48,910 bases of DNA from Nakamurella sp. (GTDB lineage Bacteria; Actinomycetota; Actinomycetes; Mycobacteriales; Nakamurellaceae). Shown piece after piece: positions 30,088 to 38,090 of the stretch. The translations under genes were made by a program, and so were the position numbers. Within the stretch, counting starts at the first letter, position 1, and each line of letters begins with the position of its first letter. Location: assembly GCA_017848755.1 (NCBI GenBank), contig JAFIHI010000200.1, positions 1-48,910 of the forward strand, written 5' to 3'. The notes below the pieces were generated by a model. The model worked only from the letters and a program-made list of their open reading frames with translations, ran no database searches and was not told where the DNA came from.

Positions 30088-32347
30088 CCGGGCCTCTGCC
30101 AGGACCTCTGCCGGGACCTCTGAGCGGGCCGTCGCCGGGGCGCCGGACGGGAAGCCTGACGCGGTCTTCACACCCGGCCGGATCGGCACGCTGCGCCTAC
30201 CGCATCGCATCGTGATGGGGTCGATGCACCTCGGCGTGGAGCGTGAGCCTGGCTGCCGACAGGCGGCGGCCTTCTACGCGGCGCGGGCCCGCGGCGGCGC
30301 CCGGCTGATCGTGACCGGAGGCTGGGCCGTGAGCCCGGCTGGGGCGGGCGGCGCGGACTACGGCATAGTCAACGACCCCGCCTTTCACCCTGGGCTCGCC
30401 CGCATCGCGCGCGAGGTGCACGATGCCGGCGGATTCGTTGCGCTGCAACTGTTCCACGCGGGGCGGTACGGCTCCCGATCGTTCTTCGGAGTGCCGCCGG
30501 TCGCCCCGTCCGTCGCGCCGAGCCGCTTCCGTTCGGAGCCGCCGGAGGTTCTCGACGCGGCCGGGATCGCCGCCACCATCGAGGACTTTGCCCGGGCCGC
30601 CGCGACGGCGCGGACACTCGGGTTCGACGGCGTGGAGCTGATGGGTTCAGAAGGATATCTGCTGAACCAGTTCTGCTCCCCGCTCACCAATGTGCGCGAC
30701 GACGCCTACGGCGGAGACGCGGCCCGGCGGCGCGCCTTCCCGCTGTCCGTACTCGCCGCGGTGCGGGAGGCGGTCGGCCCGGACTTCCCGGTGCTCTATC
30801 GGATGTCCGGCGCGGACCTGATGGACGGCTCCACCGAACATGACGAAACACTCCATCTGGCACGAACTCTCGCGGCAGGCGGGGCCGATGCCCTGAATAT
30901 CGGCATCGGTTGGCACGAGTCGACCGTGCCCACCGTGCAGGCCGTGGTGCCCAGCGGTGTGTGGAGCCCGTTCGCCGCGGCGATCCGCCTGGCCCTGTCC
31001 GCCGACCCGGCCACCGCGTCCACGGTGGTGATCTCGGGCAATCGGATCAACCGGCTGAGTCAGGCGCGCGAAATCCTCGCCGCCGGGGCGGCGGATTTCG
31101 TGTCCATGGCCCGGCCGTGGCTGTCCGACCCGGACCTGATCCGTGCGGCGCGGGCCGACCGCACCGTCAACATCTGCATCGGCTGCGACCAGGCGTGCAT
31201 CGACCGGTCGCTGGTCGGCGAGCGTGTCTCCTGCCTGGTCAATCCATCCGCGGGTTTCGAGGCGGACGGCCCGCCGTCCACGGCCCGGCCCGGTGCGCGC
31301 TACGCCGTCATCGGCGGTGGCCCCGCGGGCCTGGCCGCGGCCCACGAGCTCGCGCTGGCCGGGGCGCGGGTGACCCTGTTCGAGGCCGAACCCGAACTGG
31401 GCGGCCAGTTCCGGCTCGCTCGGCTGGTGCCCGGCAAACACGACTACGGCGGCACCGTGGACTTCTACGCGGAGCAGTTGCGCGACCTCGGCGTGACGGT
31501 GTCGCTCGGTCGACCGTTCGATGCGGACGACGTGCTCACCCTGGCCGGCGTCGACGCGGTGGTGCTCGCGACGGGGGTTCGTCCGCGCACCGTGTCGATA
31601 CCCGGCATGGGCGCGCCCGGATCCGTTCCCGTGCTGAGCTACCCGGAGGCCTTCGCGCGACGAGACGACCTCGGCGAGCGGGTCGCGATCATCGGCGGCG
31701 GCGGAATCGCCGTTGACCTGGCGCACCTGCTCGCGCATTCAAGCGGTGTCACACCGGATTTCGACGACGGCGATCCTGCTCGGGTCCGGGCCGCCCGCGC
31801 GCAATTCGCCGCCGAGCACCGGCTGCCGGACCCCGGCGGGGCCGGATGGTGGCCGGCGGCCGGCGCTGCGCGCGATGTGGCCCCCAATGCGGTGGCCGCC
31901 CAAGCGCCCCCGCGTCCCGTGACCGTGATGCGGCGCTCCGGAAAGATCGGCGCCGGCCTCGGCCGCACCATCCGCTGGGTCGTGGTGGCAGAGCTGCGCC
32001 GCGCGGGGGTGCGGATGATCACCGGCGTGCGCTACCGCCGGATCACCAGCAACGGGGTCGAGATCCTGACGGACGACGGGCCGGAGACGATCCCCGCGGA
32101 CGTCGTCGTGGTGGCCGCCGGCCAGCTGCCGAACGACGGCCTGGCCGCGGACCTGCGCCGCGCCGGCGTGCTGTGCCGCGTCATCGGCGGCGCGCGTAGC
32201 ACCGAGAGCCTCGACGCGGTGCGGGCTTTCGCCGAGGGCCGGGCCGCCGCGCGGGACCTGCTGGCGGGGCAAACGACGGGGCGAACAACGGCGCAAACGG
32301 CGGCGCAAACAACGGCGCAAACGGCGGCGCAATCGACAACGGCGTAG
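30080..32347 (+). CDS. 2,4-dienoyl-CoA reductase-like FMN/FAD/4Fe-4S oxidoreductase, CHC-CoA cassette
   Basis: 755 residues, overlapping the ChcA-like gene by 8 bases. The OYE-like FMN barrel (about 30-370) has LFHAGRYG, MGSEGYLLNQF and SMARPWLSDP. The Fe-S cluster Cys are in CIGCDQACID and VSCLVNP (C-x2-C-x3-C-x11-C). FAD and NADPH halves follow with VIGGGPAGLAAA and IIGGGGIAVDLA. Architecture as E. coli FadH, with a longer C-terminus of six AQT(A/T) units encoded by a 12-bp tandem repeat. In CHC-CoA cassettes a related flavoenzyme (AnsM/PlmM) reduces a conjugated diene intermediate. ATG 30080 is the start giving family N-terminus without extra sequence. Confidence 0.85.
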   Translation: MCDRASARTSAGTSERAVAGAPDGKPDAVFTPGRIGTLRLPHRIVMGSMHLGVEREPGCRQAAAFYAARARGGARLIVTGGWAVSPAGAGGADYGIVNDPAFHPGLARIAREVHDAGGFVALQLFHAGRYGSRSFFGVPPVAPSVAPSRFRSEPPEVLDAAGIAATIEDFARAAATARTLGFDGVELMGSEGYLLNQFCSPLTNVRDDAYGGDAARRRAFPLSVLAAVREAVGPDFPVLYRMSGADLMDGSTEHDETLHLARTLAAGGADALNIGIGWHESTVPTVQAVVPSGVWSPFAAAIRLALSADPATASTVVISGNRINRLSQAREILAAGAADFVSMARPWLSDPDLIRAARADRTVNICIGCDQACIDRSLVGERVSCLVNPSAGFEADGPPSTARPGARYAVIGGGPAGLAAAHELALAGARVTLFEAEPELGGQFRLARLVPGKHDYGGTVDFYAEQLRDLGVTVSLGRPFDADDVLTLAGVDAVVLATGVRPRTVSIPGMGAPGSVPVLSYPEAFARRDDLGERVAIIGGGGIAVDLAHLLAHSSGVTPDFDDGDPARVRAARAQFAAEHRLPDPGGAGWWPAAGAARDVAPNAVAAQAPPRPVTVMRRSGKIGAGLGRTIRWVVVAELRRAGVRMITGVRYRRITSNGVEILTDDGPETIPADVVVVAAGQLPNDGLAADLRRAGVLCRVIGGARSTESLDAVRAFAEGRAAARDLLAGQTTGRTTAQTAAQTTAQTAAQSTTA
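32267..32338 (+). repeat. 12-bp tandem repeat, six units, in the coding tail of the flavoprotein
   Basis: Units of consensus GCGCAAACRRCG run from 32267 to 32338 (unit 1 GGGCAAACGACG, unit 6 GCGCAATCGACA). They encode an AQT(T/A)-type tail beyond the conserved domain. Copy number is likely to vary by replication slippage. Confidence 0.85.
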
Positions 32348-32396
32348 CGGGCGCCGGCTCGCGACCCGATCGTGGCCCCCGAAGCAACGCTCCGCG

Positions 32397-32444
32397 TGTG
32401 CGTAAAACCGGGACATTCCGGACAGAATGCTGCAGGACTCACAC
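32397..32444. repeat. Palindromic intergenic repeat, copy 3 (partial)
   Basis: GTGTGCGTAAAACCGGGACA, then CCGGACAGAATGCTGCAG and an ACTCACACC end, match the reverse complement of the 8.7-kb repeats (GTGTGAGTAAAACCGGGACA). The left terminal repeat is missing or diverged. It lies in the 237-base gap between the convergent flavoprotein and aldo/keto reductase genes, the same kind of convergent setting as copies 1 and 2. Confidence 0.7.
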
Positions 32445-32457
32445 CCTGCGAAATCGG

Positions 32458-32528
32458 GGTGTGAATCCTGCAGAGGAATGTGCGTAAAACTGGGATCATA
32501 TCGGGCGAATTGCTGCAGGACTCACACC
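32458..32528. repeat. Palindromic intergenic repeat, copy 4
   Basis: Begins GGTGTGAATCCTGCAG and ends CTGCAGGACTCACACC, so both terminal inverted repeats are present; the interior GTGCGTAAAACTGGGATC is more diverged from the other copies. It follows copy 3 directly, so the pair mirrors the tandem pair at 8719-8866. Confidence 0.75.
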
Positions 32529-32584
32529 CTGCAGAGGCTCCGGAGCGGCGGGCGCCGGCCCGCAGTGTCAGCCAGCGGCCAGGG

Positions 32585-33478
32585 TCAGCTGGCGGCCTGG
32601 GTCAGCGCCGAGACTTCTTCCGGGGTCAGCACGATGGATGCAGCGCCGAGGTTCTCGTCCAGGTGCGCGAGCGAGCCGGTGCCGGGGATCGGCAGCATCG
32701 CCGGGGAGCGTGCCAGCAGCCAGGCCAGCACGAGCTGCCGCGAGGTGGCACCGTGCCGTGCGGCGATCTCGCGGACGGCCGGCGTGTCGGCGAAGTCGTG
32801 GATCGGCGCCCACGGGATGAACGCGAGCCCGTTCGCCGCGCAGTAGTCCACGATCGCCTCGGAGCCACGGGTGCCCATGTTGTAGCGATTCTGCACGGAC
32901 ACGATCGTCGTCATACTCGAAATCTGTTGCAGCTGACCGAGTGTCACGTTCGAGACACCGAGATTCTTGATCTTGCCCTCCTTCTGCAACTCCACGAGTG
33001 TGCCGATCGCGTCCTCCAGCGGCACCTTCGGATCGGGCCGGTGCCACTGGTAGAGCGGGATCTGCTCCAGCCCCAGGCGCATCAGGCTGGTATGGCAGAC
33101 GTCCCGCAGATGGCTGCGAGTGCTGTTGTCGGTCCACTTGTAGGGGTCGGGTCGTTCCAGGCCACCCTTCGTGGCGATGACGAGGTTCGCCGGGTACGGC
33201 GCCAGGGCCTCGCGGATCAGGTTCTCGCTCACGTGCGGGCCGTAGGAGTCGGCCGTGTCGATGAAGGTGACGCCGCACTCGACGGCTCGCCGCAGCACGG
33301 CCTTCGCCTCATCGATGTCGTCCGGCTCGCCCCAGATCCCTTGCCCGGTAATGCGCATCGCGCCGAAGCCGAGCCGGTTGACGGTGAGATCGCCGCCGAT
33401 GGTGATGCTGCCGGCGGCCGAGACGTCGGGGGCTGTCACATCAGGGGTCGCCACATGGGGGGTCGGGGCTGTTGTCAT
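32585..33478 (-). CDS. Aldo/keto reductase
   Basis: 297 residues of the AKR (beta/alpha)8 fold. Catalytic Tyr in DTADSYG, Lys in VIATKGG, His in QWHRPD, Asp in FIDTA. NADPH phosphate-binding region near PIPGTGSLAHLDEN. The N-terminal 20 residues are Thr/Pro-rich and not conserved. It is convergent with the CHC-CoA cassette, so not co-transcribed. Substrate unknown; it may act with the following flavoprotein, whose stop is 52 bases upstream on the same strand. Confidence 0.88.
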   Translation of the reverse strand: MTTAPTPHVATPDVTAPDVSAAGSITIGGDLTVNRLGFGAMRITGQGIWGEPDDIDEAKAVLRRAVECGVTFIDTADSYGPHVSENLIREALAPYPANLVIATKGGLERPDPYKWTDNSTRSHLRDVCHTSLMRLGLEQIPLYQWHRPDPKVPLEDAIGTLVELQKEGKIKNLGVSNVTLGQLQQISSMTTIVSVQNRYNMGTRGSEAIVDYCAANGLAFIPWAPIHDFADTPAVREIAARHGATSRQLVLAWLLARSPAMLPIPGTGSLAHLDENLGAASIVLTPEEVSALTQAAS

Positions 33479-33529
33479 CCGGAATGCACCTTCTGCTGTA
33501 TGGGCCCTACTGTGCGAGCAGGGCGCCGG

Positions 33530-35506
33530 CTAGATCTCGCTGGCCGTGGTGAGGCCCTCCAGGACGGCCTCCTCCACCGTACGCGGGGTGCGGCAGTCGC
33601 CGATCGCGGCGGCCGGGATGCCGGCAGCGGAAAGGCCCTGTGCCAGGTCGTTGTTCGACCGATGCCCGTAGGCGAGAACCAGTGCGGCGGCGGGGATCTC
33701 GACGGGTTCCTGAGTGAGGATGTGCTGCAGGTAGACGGTGTCCTCGTCGGCCCCGTACGGGCGGAGCAGCGGGACCACGGTCACCCTGGCCCGGGCCAGG
33801 GCCGCCAGTGCCATGTCCCGCACGTACTGCTGCATGGCGCCGCCCGCGCCGTAGCCGTTCACCGCCAGGGTGACGCGATGGGTGCGGGCAAGTAGCTGCG
33901 CGACGCCGACGCCGATCCAGTCGCCGCGCCAGTCGGCGACCACCACCGGTCCCGCCGGGAGTTCGGCACCCCGCACGATCTCCCACGCATCCCGGACGAC
34001 CGGCTCGCCGAGGAGTTCCAGCGGCGGCCGGTAGGGCGCGGCGCCGGTCGCGAGGATGACGGCGTCAGCGTTCTCGCCCCGAACCGTGTCGACGTCCATG
34101 GCTGTGTTCAGCCGCACCTCGACCCCGGCGCGCTGCACCTCGCGCAGCAGATTGGTTGCGGCGCCGCCGAACTCGGACCGTCCGGGCAGCTTCTCGGCGA
34201 GCAGCACCTGTCCCCCGACCCGTCCGGCCGCCTCGCACAGGGTGACGCGGTGGCCGCGCTCGGCGGCGACAGCGGCGGCTTTCATCCCCGCCGGCCCGGC
34301 GCCGATCACCAGCACCCTTTTCGGGCTCGCGGCGCGAATCCGCGTGCCGTACTTGAGTTCTCGGCCGGTCTCGGGGTGCTGGATGCACGAGATGGGATGC
34401 CCGGTGTGGAAGTGGCCGATGCATGCCTGGTTGCAGGCGATGCAGGCGCGGATGTCGTCCAGCCGGCCGGCCTTCGCCAGGTTGGGCATGGTCGGGTCGG
34501 CGATCAGCGCGCGCGTCATGATGCACGCGTCCGCGTCACCGGCCGCCAAGAACCGCTCGGCCTCCTGCGGCTGGTTGATCCGCCCGGCGACGAATACGGG
34601 CAGGTCGCCGGCGTTCTCGCGCAGGTGGCGCTTCACCAGCCGCGATTCGGGGGTGACGTAGCCCGCGCCCCACGCCATGTCCGGCACGATGTGGTCCGAC
34701 CCGGCCAGGCTCGCGGACGTGCCGACGGTGACACTGACGTAGTCCACGAGGTTCTCGCGCGCGAGCGCCGCGCAGGCATGTAGCGCCGTCTCCTCGTCCA
34801 GGCCCGCCGGGTCCCGCTCGCCGATCGAGATGCGCAGGCCCACCGCGATCCGGCGCTCGACCTGCTCGCGGACCGCACACGCGACTTCGACCAGAAAGCG
34901 GCAGCGGTTCTCCAGCGATCCGCCGTACTCGTCGGTGCGCGCATTGACCTGCGGGTTCAGGAACTGCGCGGGCAGATAGCCGTGGCTGGCGACGATCTCG
35001 ACGCCGTCCAGGCCGCCGCGCTCCAGGCGCAGCGCCGCCGAGCCGTAACTCGCGACGATCTCGCGGATCTCGCCCCCGGTGAGCGCACGTGGAATCACAT
35101 GGAAACGCTCCTGCGGAGTCGCCGACGGGGCGACGGCGACCTGGGTGGAGCCGTCGTCGGCGAGGTCCATCACCTCCCGCCCGGGGTGGAAGAGCTGCCC
35201 GAACAGCTTGGTGCCGAACGGATGTACCGCGTCGGCGATCCTCAAGTAGCCGTCGATGCACGCGTCGCTGGAGGCCATCAGCACGTGGCTGGTGTAGCGG
35301 GCGGTCTCGTGCACCCCGGCCGCCTGCACGATGATCAGCCCCGCCCCGCCCTCGGCACGCGCCCGGTGATACGCGACGAGTTGATCGGAAACCTGGCCGT
35401 GGTCCGTCATCACCGTGTCGTGCGCCGAGGAGACGATGCGGTTGGGCAGGGTCACCGGGCCCACGGCCAGCGGCGAGAAGAGATGCGGGAAGCGCGGCGC
35501 GTTCAT
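33530..35506 (-). CDS. OYE/FadH-family FMN-FAD-4Fe-4S oxidoreductase
   Basis: 658 residues. FMN barrel (about 1-370) with SSAHDTVM, QLFHPGRE and ASHGYLPAQFLNP; Fe-S Cys in CIACNQACIG and ISCIQHP (C-x2-C-x3-C-x11-C); FAD fold VIGAGPAGMKAAAV and a second nucleotide half ending in LAYGHRSNND. It belongs to the group of dienoyl-CoA reductases, trimethylamine-dehydrogenase-like and N-methylproline demethylase-like enzymes; similar flavoproteins also occur with mycofactocin. Upstream of the aldo/keto reductase in the same direction, probably one transcript. Substrate cannot be read from sequence. Confidence 0.85.
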   Translation of the reverse strand: MNAPRFPHLFSPLAVGPVTLPNRIVSSAHDTVMTDHGQVSDQLVAYHRARAEGGAGLIIVQAAGVHETARYTSHVLMASSDACIDGYLRIADAVHPFGTKLFGQLFHPGREVMDLADDGSTQVAVAPSATPQERFHVIPRALTGGEIREIVASYGSAALRLERGGLDGVEIVASHGYLPAQFLNPQVNARTDEYGGSLENRCRFLVEVACAVREQVERRIAVGLRISIGERDPAGLDEETALHACAALARENLVDYVSVTVGTSASLAGSDHIVPDMAWGAGYVTPESRLVKRHLRENAGDLPVFVAGRINQPQEAERFLAAGDADACIMTRALIADPTMPNLAKAGRLDDIRACIACNQACIGHFHTGHPISCIQHPETGRELKYGTRIRAASPKRVLVIGAGPAGMKAAAVAAERGHRVTLCEAAGRVGGQVLLAEKLPGRSEFGGAATNLLREVQRAGVEVRLNTAMDVDTVRGENADAVILATGAAPYRPPLELLGEPVVRDAWEIVRGAELPAGPVVVADWRGDWIGVGVAQLLARTHRVTLAVNGYGAGGAMQQYVRDMALAALARARVTVVPLLRPYGADEDTVYLQHILTQEPVEIPAAALVLAYGHRSNNDLAQGLSAAGIPAAAIGDCRTPRTVEEAVLEGLTTASEI

Positions 35507-35635
35507 CGGTCCACGGTAGGGCCACCGCCACGCGCCCGCTCGCGCCGGTCCTGATCTGCCGGTCCCGGTCGGCTGCCACGCCGCTGGGTTCGTCAGCGAT
35601 CCGAGGCGCGGCGACGATCCGGCAGAATCATCGCC

Positions 35636-36586
35636 ATGACGAATTCCCTGCGCTGGTCGGCGATCGCCGCCGCGGACACGCCGCGGTGGGCCGAACTCTC
35701 GGACCTGCTCGCCGTCGCCGACGGCACGGAGGAGTTCTACTCCGCGGAAGATCTCGCCGAGGAGTTGACCGAGCCCGGTTTCGACCCGGCGCGCGACAGT
35801 TGGGCAGTGTGGGACGGGGCGCTACTGGTCGGCTACGGGCAGCTCCGGATCGGCGCGGAACTCGCCGAGAACCGGTTCGCGCAGGCATATCTCGACGGCG
35901 GCGTGCACACCGAGTATCGCTGCCGCGGCATCGGCGTGCGGCTGATGGACCTGATGGAGGCGCGGGCGCGCGAGCTGGCGGCAGACCGCCATCCGGGTGC
36001 GCCGCTGCGGCTGCGCGTCCCGGGTCGGCCGGGTGAGGACTCGGTCCGGCCACTGATGGAACGCCGCGGCTATCGCGTCGCCCGCTACTTCACCGACATG
36101 CACCGCGACCTGCCGGGCGCGCCGTTGGATCCGGTCGATCCGGGTGTCGCGATGTTCCAACCGAAATGGACTGAGCCGCTGCGCTCCGCGCACAATGCGG
36201 CGTTCGCCGGGCACTGGGGATCGACCCCGCAATCGGCGGAGGGATGGCGAGACCGGTTGGCATCGCGCACGTTCCGGCCGGCCACCTCCGCACTGTGGCT
36301 CGACGGCGACGATGTCCTCGCCTACGCGCTCACCTACCAGTGGGTGGACGGTGAGCTGTACTTCGGGCAGATCGGCACCCGACCGGGGGCCCGCGGCCGA
36401 GGCCTCGCGCGCGCCTGCATCACCGCGGCCCTGCAGCGCGCCATCGACCTGGGCACGTTCGACTCCGCCGTTCTCACCGTCGATTCCGCGAACCCCACCG
36501 GTGCCGGCGCACTCTACGAATCCGTCGGCTTCACCCCCGTTCGCAGCGCCGCCACCTACCTGCGCGACGAGGCGCCGCCGGCCTAG
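35636..36586 (+). CDS. Tandem GNAT N-acetyltransferase, mycothiol-synthase-like fold
   Basis: 316 residues with two GNAT domains (about 1-155 and 160-316). The acetyl-CoA loops are YRCRGIGVRLM in domain 1 and GARGRGLARACI in domain 2; NPTGAGALYESVGF closes the second. Double-GNAT proteins of this size include mycothiol synthase MshD, but key MshD identity cannot be confirmed and several paralogues of unknown substrate exist in actinobacteria. Divergent from the flavoprotein gene with a 129-base gap. Confidence 0.82.
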   Translation: MTNSLRWSAIAAADTPRWAELSDLLAVADGTEEFYSAEDLAEELTEPGFDPARDSWAVWDGALLVGYGQLRIGAELAENRFAQAYLDGGVHTEYRCRGIGVRLMDLMEARARELAADRHPGAPLRLRVPGRPGEDSVRPLMERRGYRVARYFTDMHRDLPGAPLDPVDPGVAMFQPKWTEPLRSAHNAAFAGHWGSTPQSAEGWRDRLASRTFRPATSALWLDGDDVLAYALTYQWVDGELYFGQIGTRPGARGRGLARACITAALQRAIDLGTFDSAVLTVDSANPTGAGALYESVGFTPVRSAATYLRDEAPPA

Positions 36587-36621
36587 CGCAGCCCTGCCTG
36601 GCACGCGAAGATCACGAGTTA

Positions 36622-36636
36622 GGCCCGTCCCGGGCC
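36622..36636 (+). terminator. Small GC hairpin after the GNAT gene
   Basis: GGCCCGTCCCGGGCC forms a five-base-pair stem 35 bases past the GNAT stop. It is nested between CCCTGCCTGGC (36592) and GTCTGGCAGGG (36667), which also pair imperfectly, so the whole 36592-36678 region may be a multi-stem element. Possible factor-independent terminator. Confidence 0.4.
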
Positions 36637-36723
36637 GCTGATTTCGTGAACACATGCGAGACGTGGGTCTGGCAGGGGTTGTCACATGGGTAGCCTTCTT
36701 CCCGACTTTGTAGCGTAGATTTG

Positions 36724-36764
36724 CCCGAAACCGTAGTGTTGAGGTTCCCGAAACTGTAGTGTTG
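36724..36764 (+). promoter_or_regulatory. Two 18-bp direct repeats immediately upstream of the DUF4143 ATPase
   Basis: CCCGAAACCGTAGTGTTG (36724-36741) and CCCGAAACTGTAGTGTTG (36747-36764) differ at one base with a 23-base period. The second ends 5 bases before the ATG at 36770, leaving no room for a normal RBS. They are likely an operator or promoter element for a leaderless transcript. Confidence 0.6.
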
Positions 36765-36769
36765 GTTGT

Positions 36770-38062
36770 ATGGCCCAATCTGACGCAGGGCAGATCGAGT
36801 ATCAGCGTCGCATCGTCGATGACGATCTCGATGCGCTCATGCCGGGGCTTGCGGCCATCAGCATCGAAGGCCCCAAGGCCGTCGGCAAGACCGCCACGGC
36901 ACTCACCCGCGCCGCCACCGTCCACAAGCTGGACGATCCCGGGCAGCGCCAAATCATTGAAGCAGCTCCCGCCCGGCTCACCCGGGGGCGACTGCCGATC
37001 CTCATCGACGAGTGGCAGAAGTGGCCACCGAGTTGGGACATCGTCCGGCGGGCAGTCGACGCGAACCCGTCTCCGGGACGCTTCCTGCTCACCGGCTCCG
37101 CATCACCCGCCGGAATCGATACCCACTCCGGAGCAGGCCGCATCGTGCCCATCCGCATGCGCCCGCTGTCACTTGCCGAACGAGGATTCACCGCCTCGGT
37201 AAGCCTCGCGGAGTTGTTGGGCGGCTCCCGGCCAGACATCTCGGGATCCACGCCGGCCACCCTCGACCACTACGTCACCGAGATCCTCGCAGGCGGATTC
37301 CCCGGCATGCGTGGGCTGAACGATCGGCAGCGTCGCGCGGGGCTCGACGGCTACCTTGAGCGCGTCATCGATCGAGACTTCCCGGAGCAGGGGCTGACCT
37401 TGCGCCGCCCGGACACTCTGCGGGCCTGGATGCGCGCCTACGCCGCGGCCACGTCCACCACGGCCAGCTTCGAAACCATACGAGACGCCGCCACGCCCGG
37501 CGTGGGGAATAAGCCGTCAGTGACCACGACGCTGCCCTGGCGAGACATTCTCACCAGGCTCTGGATTCTCGACCCGGTGCCCGCATGGCTTCCGTCCAAC
37601 AACAAGCTCAAGGAACTCGCCGCCGCTGACAAGCACCACCTCGCCGATCCGGCCCTAGCTGCGCGGCTACTGCACGCGACCTCTCGAAAGTTGCTCAGCG
37701 GTGGCCAGACGGAACCCGCCATTCCCCGCGACGGCATATTCCTCGGCGCGCTCTTCGAGAGCCTCGTCGCACTGAACCTGCGCGTGTACGCGCAAGCCGC
37801 CGAAGCCGAAGTGCGCCACCTGCGCACCCAACGTGGCGAGCACGAGATCGACTTCATCGTCATCGGACCGGACGGAGGAGTCGTTGCCGTCGAGGTAAAG
37901 CTCTCGGCAACCGTGAACGCCGACGACACCAAGCACCTCACGTGGCTGAAGGGCCGCATCGGAGATCAACTCCTGGACACCGTCCTCGTCACCACGGGCA
38001 CCGAAGCGTACCGCCGCGAAGACGGTATCGCCGTGGTCCCCGCTGCCCTACTCGGTCCCTGA
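36770..38062 (+). CDS. AAA-type ATPase with DUF4143 domain
   Basis: 430 residues. Walker A GPKAVGKTAT near residue 35, Walker-B-like LPILIDEWQKW, sensor-like FLLTGSAS; then the DUF4143 C-terminal domain with FLGALFESLVALNLRVYA, RGEHEIDFIVIG and VAVEVKLSAT, the last two resembling a restriction-endonuclease-like D-x-E-V-K core. These stand-alone ATPases are widespread and often accessory or defence-linked; function not known. Lower codon-bias uniformity than neighbours is not obvious. No RBS is present, and direct repeats abut the ATG. Convergent with the cytochrome genes. Confidence 0.88.
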   Translation: MAQSDAGQIEYQRRIVDDDLDALMPGLAAISIEGPKAVGKTATALTRAATVHKLDDPGQRQIIEAAPARLTRGRLPILIDEWQKWPPSWDIVRRAVDANPSPGRFLLTGSASPAGIDTHSGAGRIVPIRMRPLSLAERGFTASVSLAELLGGSRPDISGSTPATLDHYVTEILAGGFPGMRGLNDRQRRAGLDGYLERVIDRDFPEQGLTLRRPDTLRAWMRAYAAATSTTASFETIRDAATPGVGNKPSVTTTLPWRDILTRLWILDPVPAWLPSNNKLKELAAADKHHLADPALAARLLHATSRKLLSGGQTEPAIPRDGIFLGALFESLVALNLRVYAQAAEAEVRHLRTQRGEHEIDFIVIGPDGGVVAVEVKLSATVNADDTKHLTWLKGRIGDQLLDTVLVTTGTEAYRREDGIAVVPAALLGP

Positions 38063-38090
38063 GCAGAAACCGACGACGCAGCGCGCCGGA

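Noticed and set aside
32427..33895. Plus-strand open frames opposite the aldo/keto reductase
   Set aside because: No conserved motifs; the minus-strand protein has complete AKR catalytic residues.
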